A DNA stretch of 64,000 nucleotides from JAIQFF01 sp963788505 (GCA_963788505.1 CAWBGY010000009.1:248001-312000); one strand, 5' to 3'; positions 51,582-61,999 are shown, counted from the first letter of the stretch. Notes: generated by a model from the letters alone, not told the origin. Program-made: numbers and translations.

Positions 51582-53012
51582 GTGCCACAAAATTCAAAGC
51601 TAAAAGCGGGGGCGGCGGAGACCATTATCACTCCTCCCATGGGGGCTCCCACCCTCGGAACCATTCAGCGGAGCACTGGAGTACATGACGATCTGTATGC
51701 GCGTGCTCTGGTACTGAATGATGGCAAGCAACGCGTTGCAATCCTGTCGCTCGACCTGATCGGAATGGATTTTGAACTCTCCGACGAGATTCGAGACGCC
51801 ATTCATGCGCGTACCGGAATCGCCACCACCTTAGTTCATTGCACCCACAATCATTCCGGGCCTTTTAACATCCCTTGGAGTGTGCTGGGTCCGCGATGGG
51901 TTGCGGGGCCGGGAAAGAATTGGCGGGATGGGCTTGCTCCAAAGCTGACGGAGTTGGTCGCGCAAGCGGAAGCCAAAAGCGAAAGCGCGACCTTGCGAGC
52001 CGGCCGGTCGCCGGTTCACCTGGGCACGAATCGGAGACTCTACTCCGAGCAAGGCGTTGTGATGAAGCCCAACCCATCTGGCCCGGTCATACCCTGGGTC
52101 GATGTTCTATGTGTGGAGCGAGTCGATACGCGCCCGATTGCTGTTTTGTTCAGTCATGCCGCCCATCCTGTCATCATCCACGGATCAAGCCGTTTGGTCA
52201 GCGCGGAATTCCCCGGCTTTGCGGCGCAGAAGCTCAAAGAACATCTCGGGGGAGACGTAGTTGCGATGTTTGGACAAGCCTTCGCCGCGAACATCAATGG
52301 CGATCCGCTGCGTGGTGGTCTCGAAGCGGCGGCGCATGCGGGCGAAGTTCTGGCGGAGGCCACTCTGCGGGCAATGTCCAACAGTAAAGTTATTCCGGAT
52401 GAGGAATTCACCATCACTTCCACACATGCGGGACTGCCGCTGCAGGCGCTGCCTTCACGGCAGGATTGCGGTGAAGTGCTGCGAGCTGCGGAGGCGCGTC
52501 TCCTGAAACATTACGGCAAGACGAACTTTTCGGATGAGCAGTTGTGGGATATGCAGGACGATGTCGAAACCGCCAAGAGTCAACAAGAATCCAAGGCCGC
52601 GGACGATGTTCAGCCGATGGAAGGAAAAGCCTGGTGGATGACGGACACCGTGTTGTGTCTTCGTGACCTGCTACACAAGATCGAACAAAAGGACGAACGT
52701 CCGCTGCGCTTTGATGCCCACCTGGTGCGAATCGGTGATCATTGGTCGCTGCTCGCTGCTACCCACGAATTGTTTGCCGAGTACCAGTTGATGCTGGATG
52801 AAGCATCTCCCGCCGAACACAACATGATGCTGGCCTATACCAATGGCTGTGAGAGTTACATTCCCATGGATCGCGACTTGGCGTTGGGTGGCTATGAGGC
52901 CGCGACGTTTCCCGATCTTGACGGGGCATCGTTGCGCTACCGGCATCGTAGAGCTTTGAGATTGGGCTTTGAGAAGGAGGTCGTAGAGAAATTGCGATCG
53001 TTGTGGCGCTGA
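51582..53012 (+). CDS. Neutral ceramidase-like hydrolase
   Basis: 476 residues from GTG 51582. KLKAGAAETIITPPMG near the N-terminus, RVAILSLDLIGMD, LVHCTHNHSGP and FSHAAHPVIIHGSS give the zinc-ligand and core motifs of the neutral/alkaline ceramidase N-terminal domain. No signal peptide is obvious. Bacterial members occur in carbohydrate loci and hydrolyse N-acyl groups; the substrate here is unknown. The transporter follows by about 45 bases, so an operon is likely. Confidence 0.85.
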   Translation: MPQNSKLKAGAAETIITPPMGAPTLGTIQRSTGVHDDLYARALVLNDGKQRVAILSLDLIGMDFELSDEIRDAIHARTGIATTLVHCTHNHSGPFNIPWSVLGPRWVAGPGKNWRDGLAPKLTELVAQAEAKSESATLRAGRSPVHLGTNRRLYSEQGVVMKPNPSGPVIPWVDVLCVERVDTRPIAVLFSHAAHPVIIHGSSRLVSAEFPGFAAQKLKEHLGGDVVAMFGQAFAANINGDPLRGGLEAAAHAGEVLAEATLRAMSNSKVIPDEEFTITSTHAGLPLQALPSRQDCGEVLRAAEARLLKHYGKTNFSDEQLWDMQDDVETAKSQQESKAADDVQPMEGKAWWMTDTVLCLRDLLHKIEQKDERPLRFDAHLVRIGDHWSLLAATHELFAEYQLMLDEASPAEHNMMLAYTNGCESYIPMDRDLALGGYEAATFPDLDGASLRYRHRRALRLGFEKEVVEKLRSLWR

Positions 53013-53056
53013 ATATTTTGCCTGCGCTGTACAGAACCGAGGGTTAAGGAGAAAGC

Positions 53057-53959
53057 ATGTTCGTAGGATATCTGTTCGCAGTGCTCGCAATGCTCAGCAT
53101 CGGCACGTTGGGAATTCTGAGCAAGCTGGCAGATCGCTACGGCTGTACGCCGCTCAACACTGCTCTGACCCTGTTCGGCGGTTCCACGGTTTTCATGGCC
53201 TTATATGTTTCCCTAGTGGAGAAATCGAGTTTAAAGCCGCCGGCCGCGGTCAGCGGAACGGCGACTATCTTTGGGGCGTTGGCCATCCTCGCATTTTGGG
53301 TTTTTCTCTACGGACTGCAGTTTGGAAAGATAACCACCAGTTGGATTTTCATGAATCTGTCCGCCGTGGTGCCGGCCGCACTTTCAGTAGTCATCTATCA
53401 TGAGGTCGTCACGCTGGCCAAGGCTCTGGTGACAGCTTTGGTAGTGGTATCGATCGTTCTACTTTGGAAGGACAAGCAACAGGAAAGCGCGCAGGGTTCG
53501 ACTGCCGCCGATGAGCCTGCGCGCGCCAACGTGAAGATATGGATTACAGCCATGTTGGCTGCTTTCCTGTTGAATGGAATTTGCCCGTTTGGCCTTCGCG
53601 TCCTGGCAGGGTGGGGAATCGCCCAGCAATATACTGCCGTCTATCTTGTCTACTGGTACCTGGCAGGTTTTGGCTTTGGCTTGCTGGGATTGATCAAAGT
53701 ACGTCAGCGCCTGTCGCGCGCAAATCTGATCATTGGACTGATCATGGCGGTGGCGAGCGTTGGCGGACAATTTTTCATGGGACTTGCGTTGTCGCATGCC
53801 GTTCCCGGCAGCGTGGTCTACATGCTTGGCATGGGCGCCAGTATGTGTGTGGTGGTTCTGGGCGGTATTCTGTTTTTTCACGAACGAGTTGGGGCGTACG
53901 CGAAGTGGGGAATCGTCGTCGGACTTGCCGCTGCCGTGTTGCTGGGCCTCGCAGGCTAA
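53057..53959 (+). CDS. DMT (EamA-like) transporter
   Basis: 300 residues with ten membrane segments in two repeats of five (FVGYLFAVLAMLSIGTLGILSKL; VSGTATIFGALAILAFWVFLY; later ITAMLAAFLLNGICPFGLRVL; ALSHAVPGSVVYMLGMGASMCVVVLGGILFF). ATG at 53057 follows AAGGAG. Probably imports a breakdown product of the locus's substrate. Co-transcribed with the ceramidase-like gene. Confidence 0.85.
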   Translation: MFVGYLFAVLAMLSIGTLGILSKLADRYGCTPLNTALTLFGGSTVFMALYVSLVEKSSLKPPAAVSGTATIFGALAILAFWVFLYGLQFGKITTSWIFMNLSAVVPAALSVVIYHEVVTLAKALVTALVVVSIVLLWKDKQQESAQGSTAADEPARANVKIWITAMLAAFLLNGICPFGLRVLAGWGIAQQYTAVYLVYWYLAGFGFGLLGLIKVRQRLSRANLIIGLIMAVASVGGQFFMGLALSHAVPGSVVYMLGMGASMCVVVLGGILFFHERVGAYAKWGIVVGLAAAVLLGLAG

Positions 53960-53969
53960 GGCTTTAACC

Positions 53970-56900
53970 TCAGTCTGGTTTCCCTCGCAAACTCAGGACC
54001 AAAGTTTTGATCTGGTTACGGCCGAGCGACAAGGTCACGCTGCTGGGGGTTGAATCGATTTCAGTCTGGCGCTCACCTAGCACCGATCCCAGATACGCCT
54101 TTTGAATTTGGCCCTGGGGCAATTGAAGATTAGCTCTGATGTCTTTGTCGGTTGTGTTTTGAACTCTTACCAGGTAATCGTCACCGTTCTCCAACGGGCG
54201 AATTGTTAAGACTCTGACTCCTTCAGGTGATGTGCTGACGAATGCGCTTCCTTTGTCGGAAAGCGTCGGGTCCCAGCCCATGTTGTAGTGGCGAATGGCG
54301 AAGAATGGCGAACGCTGATCTGCAGCCAGCGTCATTGCTTGTGTGGTTGAGATTTCATGCCCGCTGCTGAATGCATAGCGAAACGTGAATAGTCCGCCCT
54401 GCCGCGCTGGTGCATCGGTATACCAGTAATTGTTCATTGCGTAAGAAAAAATCGTCCCGTTTTTAATTTGAATGTCCTCAGGCCACAATCCACGATTGAT
54501 GTCTTCAAACGTGACCAGTGGAGCATCGACTGTCGCCCAGGCAATGTTGCCCTTCGCGCCTTTGCCCCAGATTCCGCCTTGGGTTGTGAACCATTGACGG
54601 TTGGCGCCGGGAAGCATATCCGTAACCGGATCAATCCACTCCGTGGCTCCCTGGTATTTCAATTGCGGCTGCTCGAGAGCAAAGGGATAGGCGAAATAGA
54701 TCCCTTCTTTTTTTAGCGTTGCAGTCCTTTGCACCTGATTTTCAACATTGATCTGCTTTCGTGCGTCGAGCAGAGTAATTGTCGAAACAATCTCCTGCGT
54801 ATTCGGTGCTTGCGCGTGAATTGTAAGCACGGTTCCCCAGGGAAACTGGCGCGCCTCCGGTGCGCGAGTCAGAACTGAATGGTTGATCGTAAGCTTCGGC
54901 AAGGGAAGCGTAATGTCCGCCGCGAGAATGCGGTTGTCCTTGAAACTTCCATCGATAAAACTACCCGGATCGCCACCGCTAACATAGAGGTATTCATTGA
55001 GTCCGTACCCGGAGGAAGAATTAGCCAAATCCAGGTCTGACGCCTTGTCGATCAAGTGAGCGATTGATCCCGTCTGTGGATCGAGTTGCAGTTTGTAGTA
55101 TGGGTTTTCCACCGTGGGAGTGGAAGGATCAATTGCCAGAACCATTCCCTCCGGAACCTCCCCTTTTGTGATGGCGTAAAACTTGTAGCCCATAGCCGGA
55201 ACATCCGAGGCCCAGCAGCGCACTTCCTTGTAGCGGCTCAACGATTTCATGGAGCCGCAAGGAATTGCTTGTCCGGTTGCCGGATCCACCAAGGCTTCGT
55301 CCCCTTCCAATTCGAAATCGAAGAAATCGCTTCGCTGCCAGCTTTCTGGATTTAACACGACCGTACCTTGTTTATCGGTCCCGACCAACTCAGCGATCTT
55401 ATCCGCCGCAATCAGTCTCAGATCGCTGGTTTGTTGTAGCGCTGCTTCGGCCCAGGCCCGATGGCTGGCTTCGCCTCCGCGTGTGCGGTAGCTGTCCGGT
55501 CGGCCGAAGGAATTTGCGTCGCTCCATACGTAGGAATCGGCCAACAGTACATTCTTCCACGCGGCATCAAACGGCTGTTTATCAAACTTGAGGTGTGGCT
55601 GTAACCAATTTGCGATACTTTCAAATTTCTCGGCTGCAGCCAGTTGCGTTTGAGAGGTACGTATCATGGCGGCGATTTTTGCATCGGCGCCAGCCTCATC
55701 CTCCCAGTAGGCGCCACCGTCTCCACGGAACGTCTTGATTTGCCCGGCAAAGTTTGTGGTGATGTGGGTGAAGAAGTCGCGCTGCGTGCCGGGAATAATC
55801 CTCGGGTATGCGTATTCCTTGTTCCACATCTCGATGACGTCAGCGTCTCCCCAGTGACGCATGGGGATCTCGTCATTGTGCAAGCCGAAGAGAAGCACAG
55901 CGTCAAAGGGAAAATCTTCGCGTTCGTATTGCGAAAGAAAAAGCGGCAGAGAATGAGTCAAACCGAAGAGAGAGGGAGCGTATTGTGCAGTCTCGACAGA
56001 TTTTGCATTCCAGCCGCCCCAGGTCATATCGTCCACGGCGGTATACGAAATGCCGCTCCATACCAGAACCTTCGCGCCGGTGGCAGCCTCCCAATAGAAC
56101 GGCGAATGAAAATTGAGATGTCCAATCGGATTCATCGCACCACGAATTGGATCACTGCCGTTGGTAAAATATTTGATGCCGGAGTCGGCCAGAATCTGGG
56201 GAAGAGCCGACGTGATTGAAGGCTCATCGGTCTGCGATGCGGAATCGACCGGGAATCCCAGCGTCTTTCCTGTTCGCAGAGAGTAATCGAGGGTACGAAA
56301 CAGCTCTTCGGCAGTCGCCAGGCCGGTGAAGAAGTTTGTATAAAGCGCGTTTATGCCCCACTTCCCGTTTCGCAGATAGTTGAGCAGTTGTTTGCTATGC
56401 GCCTCATCGCGAGTTGCAAGGTAAGAATCGAGATTCGCCGCCGCATCCAAAGTGAACGAATACGAGGGATATTTGCTCTGGATCTGTAGAGCCCTATCGA
56501 TGAAGCGGTTCTCCCATTCCAGCGTACGAGCAGGTAGGTCGTTATACCCAAAGTCCGCCTGCTCCATCGGCAGAGCATAGACCTGCCATCGCCTCCGGGG
56601 CGCGAAGGTCCCGCGATACACAGGATCTTTGATTCCGGAAACACTCAGCGTGACGGGAAGGTCTTTGTCTGCTGCTGGCACTTCAATCATGGTTTCAACA
56701 TCTCCAGCCTCGCTCTGGTTGACCTCGCTTTCAACCACGCCCGACCCGACGACGACCTTCAACTTTGTGCGGCCCAACGCGCGAGTAGTTCGTATGTGCA
56801 CTTTTGCCAGCTCAACCAGGCCCGAGGGGCGGCTCTTATAAAGCACAGATGGTTCCACCCAGGACTCGGTGATGCGAGGAAGATTCGCATTTGGGTTATT

Positions 56901-57527
56901 CGCGAGTGAGAGATGGTCGTAAAAGATTCCGAATCCGTCCAGGCATTGCACGGACAATGTGTTACTTCCCTTAGCGAAGGCAGAAGCCGGGAAGTGCATG
57001 TCCAATGATTCATATCCAAAATATTGCATGTTGCCATCACTCTCACCGCCGTTCGGCCACCACAGTTCCGGAGAAGGCCGGGGATTAAGTTGATAACTTC
57101 CGGCAGGTTTTCCGTTGATGACGACGGCATAACGCGGCGGCGCAGGTCGCCGGTAGCGGAAGATGGCATCGAGGTGAAGAGTAAAAGTTCCCTTGGTCGT
57201 CGACGTAAGAGTGAACACCACCTGGAAGGGTTTGAGAGATGAATCTGAGGAGGGCGGCGGTGCGCTGATCCAATCGTGCTGCATGGTGCTGCGGCCGACG
57301 ATCAGATCCAAGGGGCCAGGTTGGTAGGCGTACCAATTCTTGTCTGGCGAACTTTCGCCGACGCGGTAAATGACCGGTTGCTCTGGCTTGTGATTATGGA
57401 CGAACTCGCCAAAGGAGCCATCCTTGGTGCCGATGTCGAAAACCCGGATAGTCTGACCCTGGCAGTTGCCCCCGGCCAGAACGGTGAGAATGAGAGTCGA
57501 ACAAGCAATGAGGCGGGTTCTGTGCAT
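53970..57527 (-). CDS. Large secreted GH38-like protein with a PL4-type N-terminal domain
   Basis: About 1185 residues. The ATG at 57527 (GGAG upstream) starts a signal peptide (MHRTRLIACSTLILTVLAG). Residues about 25-200 (IRVFDIGTKDGSFGEFVHN...YQPGPLDLIVG...LHLDAIFRYRRPAPPRYAVVINGKPAGSYQL) resemble the beta-sandwich domain of PL4 rhamnogalacturonan lyases and the partial gene at 63347. A GH38-type region follows (PSITSALPQILADSGIKYFTNG, VLLFGLHNDEIPMRHWGD) and then a beta-rich C-terminus (GEVPEGMVLAIDPSTPTVENPYYKLQLDPQTGSIAHLID). Likely a periplasmic mannosidase-like enzyme; catalytic residues not verified. Confidence 0.8.
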   Translation of the reverse strand: MHRTRLIACSTLILTVLAGGNCQGQTIRVFDIGTKDGSFGEFVHNHKPEQPVIYRVGESSPDKNWYAYQPGPLDLIVGRSTMQHDWISAPPPSSDSSLKPFQVVFTLTSTTKGTFTLHLDAIFRYRRPAPPRYAVVINGKPAGSYQLNPRPSPELWWPNGGESDGNMQYFGYESLDMHFPASAFAKGSNTLSVQCLDGFGIFYDHLSLANNPNANLPRITESWVEPSVLYKSRPSGLVELAKVHIRTTRALGRTKLKVVVGSGVVESEVNQSEAGDVETMIEVPAADKDLPVTLSVSGIKDPVYRGTFAPRRRWQVYALPMEQADFGYNDLPARTLEWENRFIDRALQIQSKYPSYSFTLDAAANLDSYLATRDEAHSKQLLNYLRNGKWGINALYTNFFTGLATAEELFRTLDYSLRTGKTLGFPVDSASQTDEPSITSALPQILADSGIKYFTNGSDPIRGAMNPIGHLNFHSPFYWEAATGAKVLVWSGISYTAVDDMTWGGWNAKSVETAQYAPSLFGLTHSLPLFLSQYEREDFPFDAVLLFGLHNDEIPMRHWGDADVIEMWNKEYAYPRIIPGTQRDFFTHITTNFAGQIKTFRGDGGAYWEDEAGADAKIAAMIRTSQTQLAAAEKFESIANWLQPHLKFDKQPFDAAWKNVLLADSYVWSDANSFGRPDSYRTRGGEASHRAWAEAALQQTSDLRLIAADKIAELVGTDKQGTVVLNPESWQRSDFFDFELEGDEALVDPATGQAIPCGSMKSLSRYKEVRCWASDVPAMGYKFYAITKGEVPEGMVLAIDPSTPTVENPYYKLQLDPQTGSIAHLIDKASDLDLANSSSGYGLNEYLYVSGGDPGSFIDGSFKDNRILAADITLPLPKLTINHSVLTRAPEARQFPWGTVLTIHAQAPNTQEIVSTITLLDARKQINVENQVQRTATLKKEGIYFAYPFALEQPQLKYQGATEWIDPVTDMLPGANRQWFTTQGGIWGKGAKGNIAWATVDAPLVTFEDINRGLWPEDIQIKNGTIFSYAMNNYWYTDAPARQGGLFTFRYAFSSGHEISTTQAMTLAADQRSPFFAIRHYNMGWDPTLSDKGSAFVSTSPEGVRVLTIRPLENGDDYLVRVQNTTDKDIRANLQLPQGQIQKAYLGSVLGERQTEIDSTPSSVTLSLGRNQIKTLVLSLRGKPD

Positions 57528-57833
57528 TGCATGAACTCCGTTATCCACAAAGACTAATAGCCAGCTCAGTGAATAATGATCGATAATATATCAGAAATAT
57601 CTTTACACCGGATTGGCTTGCGCAATAAAATCCATGGGTTAGCAGGAGAAGATATTCGTTAATGGATTCCAGTGATATCGCCGTGGGAGCCACTCCGAGG
57701 GGACAATTTGACGATGGTGAACGGCATTGCGGACCGATCAGTCCGAATCGAAATGATCCGGGAGTTGACCCGATTGTCCCCACAATAGATCGTTTTCTTT
57801 GACGACGGGCGAATCTGGATCCGGGAGGTTTCA
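57528..57833. other. Divergent promoter region with a third palindrome
   Basis: About 300 bases between the GH38-like gene and glycosidase paralog 2. Contains AATGATCGATAATA (core 57577-57585). No gene is seen. Confidence 0.45.
57577..57586. promoter_or_regulatory. Candidate GntR operator 3
   Basis: TGATCGATAA, one arm of which deviates from the TGATCGATCA core at 51404. Lies 50 bases upstream of the GH38-like start. Confidence 0.4.
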
Positions 57834-59870
57834 GTGAGCGGAAAGTGGCGTATGAGTGGCAAGAATTGTCTTGTTCTGTTGCTGGAGGTGCTGGCCGTCT
57901 CCGCGGCAGCTGCGCAGAGCAATCGTCAACGCATTTCGCTTGATGACGCCATCGTACTGGTGAACAGCAGCGAACCTTCTTACATTCAGTATGCGGCCAA
58001 AGATCTAGGAAATTATCTGGCCGAAATCAGCGGCAGGCCAGTACGAGTGAGTGCATCGGCATCGGTTGGCGAGAAGGCCAAGTCCGTTCTTGTTGTGGGC
58101 AAAACGATGGCGCAGGCTTGGAGACTTGATTTGCCGTTGCCGGCCGATCTCGCAGATGAAGGTTCAGTGATCCGCTCTTTCGATCAGGGCGGGACCCGGA
58201 TCATCGCCATCGCAGGGGCCCACCCGCACGGCACCAATGCCGGGATCGCAACCTTCTTGCAGATGATCCGTGCCGACGGAAAGTCGGCGTACGTGGAGGG
58301 GCCGCTTGATTTCCACAGCAAGCCGAGCTTTTCGGTTCGCGGCATTCACCTCAACGGATGGCCGCTGAAATATCCCTACGCTTTCCGCTCCTGGAAAGAG
58401 GCAGACTGGAAACACTTCGTGGATATCGCGTGGGTGCAGCGCATCAACTTGCTTTTCCTGTGGCCGTTCATGGAAATCATTCCGGTTCCATTATCGGCGG
58501 AGGATGAAGCATATTTGCAGGAGGTTCAGCGTGTAGTGGAATATGCGCAAAAGCAGCGTGGCATGGAAGTGTGGATTATGCAGTCGGCGAATCGTGTCGC
58601 AGTTTCTGACTGCGGTAGTAAGGATCCCAGATTTCGCATCTATTGGGTCCCGCGAGACTGTCAGGAAGATATGAACCCCGCTGATCCAAAACAGTTCGAC
58701 AATATTCTCACGCATTTTGAAGCACTGTATAAGATTGTCAACAATGCAGACGGCTTCACCTTCATCGACTCTGACCCGGGCGGCTGGCCGGGCAGTCCCT
58801 TGAGCGATCAGACCAAAATTTTCAATGGAGCCCGCAAACTGCTGGACAGGTACAACGTTCATGGAGAAAAAACCAAGCTGATCGATTGGATGTGGCTCGG
58901 ATGGGGGCGCCATTCAACCGGCGAAGAGAGCGGAAAATACGCTGTTGCGCTGATGCAAGACACCATCCGCAACTTCAAAACCAATCTCGCCGAGCCCTGG
59001 GAATTGATTTCCGGAATGTCGCAATATTTGGAATCTGCCAGGAATGAGTCCGTCCTCGGTAAGACGATTTATCTTCATTACGGCGCGATCGAGGAGGAGC
59101 CGGCTTTCCCCGCCACCAACCTCGGACTGGAAACCATGCAGGAAGTTTTCGACACCGCGTCCAAGTACCCTGAACTGAAGGGAATCATGGGCAACAACGA
59201 ATTGATGTCTTTACAATTTCCACGCACGTTTTATTTCTTCAACCGCGCATGGGACAACGAATACAAAACGCGCCAGCAACCGGAAATGTTGCTGGATCTG
59301 GCCGAGCAACTCTACCCTGACCACAAGCAACTCATTGCGGATGCATTCCAAAAATTGCGCGAGACCGATCCAGACAAGATCAGTCCCACTCTTGCAGAGC
59401 TTGCGAAGATCGTTGAGAGCGGAGATGCGGGTCGCCCCGGGGCAATCGGCCGTTATCTCTTTCCTGATCGGTTTACTGTTATCCACAATCTTCAACAACA
59501 GCTTGAAATTCGTCTCGCCCGCCAGCGTCTCATCAAAGCCATGCAGGGGAAGCCGGGTATCGATGAGAGCGCTCGGTTGGTGGAAAACTATTTCGACAAG
59601 CTTCTAGCCTGGAACGAAGAGACCGGCTGGAACAAGATGATCGACATCACAATCTGGCGAACCCCGATCTACGAAGATGGCAAAGATCTCACCAAAGCGA
59701 TGACCGGGTTGAAGAAGGTCATTGCGCAGGGCAAGTCGTACACCAGTTACACGCAAACGCAAGAGTTTTTCGATGGAATCAGCAAGCGACTGCTGCAGAA
59801 GTATGGGCGCGATTCGGTGATGATCGGCTGTATCGACCCATTCGAGCTCGCGGTGATTCAAGGTTGGTGA
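57834..59870 (+). CDS. Secreted glycosidase-like protein, paralog 2
   Basis: 678 residues from GTG 57834, with GGGAGG upstream. Signal peptide, then the same layout as the gene at 48396: NSSEPSYIQYAAKDLGNYLAEISGRP, PHGTNAGIATFLQMI, GMEVWIMQSANRVAVSDCG, FIDSDPGGWPGSPLSDQ, HYGAIEEEPAFPATNLG. The ATG of paralog 3 follows by 25 bases. Likely co-transcribed. Confidence 0.75.
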   Translation: MSGKWRMSGKNCLVLLLEVLAVSAAAAQSNRQRISLDDAIVLVNSSEPSYIQYAAKDLGNYLAEISGRPVRVSASASVGEKAKSVLVVGKTMAQAWRLDLPLPADLADEGSVIRSFDQGGTRIIAIAGAHPHGTNAGIATFLQMIRADGKSAYVEGPLDFHSKPSFSVRGIHLNGWPLKYPYAFRSWKEADWKHFVDIAWVQRINLLFLWPFMEIIPVPLSAEDEAYLQEVQRVVEYAQKQRGMEVWIMQSANRVAVSDCGSKDPRFRIYWVPRDCQEDMNPADPKQFDNILTHFEALYKIVNNADGFTFIDSDPGGWPGSPLSDQTKIFNGARKLLDRYNVHGEKTKLIDWMWLGWGRHSTGEESGKYAVALMQDTIRNFKTNLAEPWELISGMSQYLESARNESVLGKTIYLHYGAIEEEPAFPATNLGLETMQEVFDTASKYPELKGIMGNNELMSLQFPRTFYFFNRAWDNEYKTRQQPEMLLDLAEQLYPDHKQLIADAFQKLRETDPDKISPTLAELAKIVESGDAGRPGAIGRYLFPDRFTVIHNLQQQLEIRLARQRLIKAMQGKPGIDESARLVENYFDKLLAWNEETGWNKMIDITIWRTPIYEDGKDLTKAMTGLKKVIAQGKSYTSYTQTQEFFDGISKRLLQKYGRDSVMIGCIDPFELAVIQGW

Positions 59871-59895
59871 AATGTCGCGTGAAATAGGAGGTCTC

Positions 59896-61980
59896 ATGAA
59901 AACAACCTCGGATATAAAACGAAGAACATCTTCTATTCAATCGGGCTTTGTACTTTCGTTCCTGATGCTCACCGCTTCGTTGTTTGCCCAGGGTACGAGA
60001 CGGATTGTGCTCGACGACGCGGCAATCCTGGTTGATAGCAGTGAGCCTTCTTATGTGCAGTATGGCGCCAAGGATCTCGCCACTTATTTAACGGAAATCG
60101 GTGGAAGGCCGGTAGTCGTCAGTACGACGATGAATGCTGGCAAGAGAACGAAATCAATTATCGCGGTGGGAGAAAAAGCAGCGCTCGCGACGGGCGCTAA
60201 CCTGGACGGCGCAAAGGAACTGGGCGACGACGGCTCCGAGATCCGCGCATTCGACAATGCTGGAACGCACATTGTCATCGTCGCCGGGCACGATCCTCAC
60301 GGTACGAACACCGGCATCGCGACGCTGATGCTGATGATACGGGCCGAAGGGAGATCAGCTTATCTCGACGCCCCGCTCGATCTGAAAAACAGACCGAGTT
60401 ATGGCGTTCGCGGGCTTCACCTTAATGGCTGGCCGTTGAACTATCCATATGCTTTCCGTTCGTGGAAAGAAGCGGATTGGAAGCGCTTCATAGACATCGC
60501 CTGGACTCAGCGCGTCAATCTTTTTTTTCTGTGGCCGTTCATGGAAATCATGCCGGTCCCGCTGTCCACAGAGGACGAAGCTTACCTTCAGGAAGTTCAG
60601 CGGGTGGTGGACTACGCGCAAAACCAGCGCGGGATGGAAGTGTGGATCATGCAATCGGCGAATCGTATTGGGATTTCCGATTGCGGTACGCCAGATCCGC
60701 GATTCCGCCCCTATTGGGTCAATGAGTGTCAGAAGGACATGAATCCCGCGGAGCCGCAGCAATTCGCTCGCATCCTGAAGTCCTTCGAGGCGTTTTACAA
60801 GATCGTTAACAATGCCGATGCCTTCTGCATGATCGACTCCGATCCTGGTGGATGGCCGCAAAGCCCATTGAGCGATCAAGTGAAGATTTTCCAGGCAGCC
60901 CGGAAGCTATTGGACGAATACAGCGTTCACAAATCACAAACCAAGTTGGTGGATTGGATGCACGTTGGCTGGGGCCGCCACAAGTTCTTCACCTCCAGCG
61001 ATTCGGTAGTCGGTGCTTACGACTGGACGAGCAAGAATCCGGATGAAAGCGATGTCGCTTTCATGGGGGAGACGATTCGCAACTTCAAACAGAATCTGAC
61101 AGAACCTTGGGATTTGATTGCCGGTCAGGCTCCCTATCTGTCGGTCGTCCAGAGCGAAGACGTGTTGCGCAAAACGGTCTTTTTGCGGTACGGCGCGATC
61201 GAGAGTGAGCCTGCATTTCCCGCCACTAATCTGGGACAGGAATCGGTCAAGAAAGTGTTCGACAAGGCCAGTCAATATCCCGGGCTCCGGGGAGTGATGG
61301 GAAACAATCAGTTAATGCTGCTGCAACTTCCGCGCACTTATTATTTCTTCCAAACCGCATGGAACAAAGATTACGAAACCACACCAGAGGACAAGGTGAT
61401 GGCGGACCTGGCCGGGCAACTCTATCCCGACCATCAACAACTTATTGCCGACGCTTTTTTGGCGCTGCGCGAGACCGACTCGGACCGCATCAATGCCACG
61501 CTCGTCCGTCTGCGAGAAATGGTGCGGCAAGGCGCTGCTGGACGCCCGGGAGCGATCGGACGTCTTCTCTTTCCCGACTTCCTGACGGTGGCTAGAAACC
61601 TTCAAATGCAGCTCGAGATACGTGCCGCTCGGCAGGCACTACTAAAAGCTCTGCGAGGTAAACCAGATGTAGGCGAGTGCTCGAAGCTGTTGGAAAACTA
61701 TTTTGACAAATTGCTGGCCTGGAACAAAGAGACGGGCTGGGACAAAATGATCGACATCACTGTTTGGCAGCAACCCATCTATGAAGGCGGGAAGGATCTT
61801 GAAGCGGGCATGTACAGGTTGAAACAGATTCTGGCGCAGGGAGCTCCCTACACCAGTTATGCGCAGATAAGCGCCTTCTTTGGTGGTATCAGCAGCAATC
61901 TTTCGCACAAATATGGCCAGAATTCGGTGATGGTAGGTTGCATTGAGCCTCTAAAGCTCGCGGTTATTCAGAGTCAATAG
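59896..61980 (+). CDS. Secreted glycosidase-like protein, paralog 3
   Basis: 694 residues; ATG at 59896 has AGGAGG upstream and is preferred to 59872, two bases after the previous stop. Signal peptide (GFVLSFLMLTASLFA), then VDSSEPSYVQYGAKDLATYLTEIGGRP, MIDSDPGGWPQSPLSDQ and GAIESEPAFPATNLG. Closer to paralog 1 in some blocks (KNPDESDVAFMGETIRNFKQNL). Three divergent copies suggest specialised substrates. Confidence 0.75.
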   Translation: MKTTSDIKRRTSSIQSGFVLSFLMLTASLFAQGTRRIVLDDAAILVDSSEPSYVQYGAKDLATYLTEIGGRPVVVSTTMNAGKRTKSIIAVGEKAALATGANLDGAKELGDDGSEIRAFDNAGTHIVIVAGHDPHGTNTGIATLMLMIRAEGRSAYLDAPLDLKNRPSYGVRGLHLNGWPLNYPYAFRSWKEADWKRFIDIAWTQRVNLFFLWPFMEIMPVPLSTEDEAYLQEVQRVVDYAQNQRGMEVWIMQSANRIGISDCGTPDPRFRPYWVNECQKDMNPAEPQQFARILKSFEAFYKIVNNADAFCMIDSDPGGWPQSPLSDQVKIFQAARKLLDEYSVHKSQTKLVDWMHVGWGRHKFFTSSDSVVGAYDWTSKNPDESDVAFMGETIRNFKQNLTEPWDLIAGQAPYLSVVQSEDVLRKTVFLRYGAIESEPAFPATNLGQESVKKVFDKASQYPGLRGVMGNNQLMLLQLPRTYYFFQTAWNKDYETTPEDKVMADLAGQLYPDHQQLIADAFLALRETDSDRINATLVRLREMVRQGAAGRPGAIGRLLFPDFLTVARNLQMQLEIRAARQALLKALRGKPDVGECSKLLENYFDKLLAWNKETGWDKMIDITVWQQPIYEGGKDLEAGMYRLKQILAQGAPYTSYAQISAFFGGISSNLSHKYGQNSVMVGCIEPLKLAVIQSQ

Positions 61981-61999
61981 GCATTGTGAAATCTAATTT

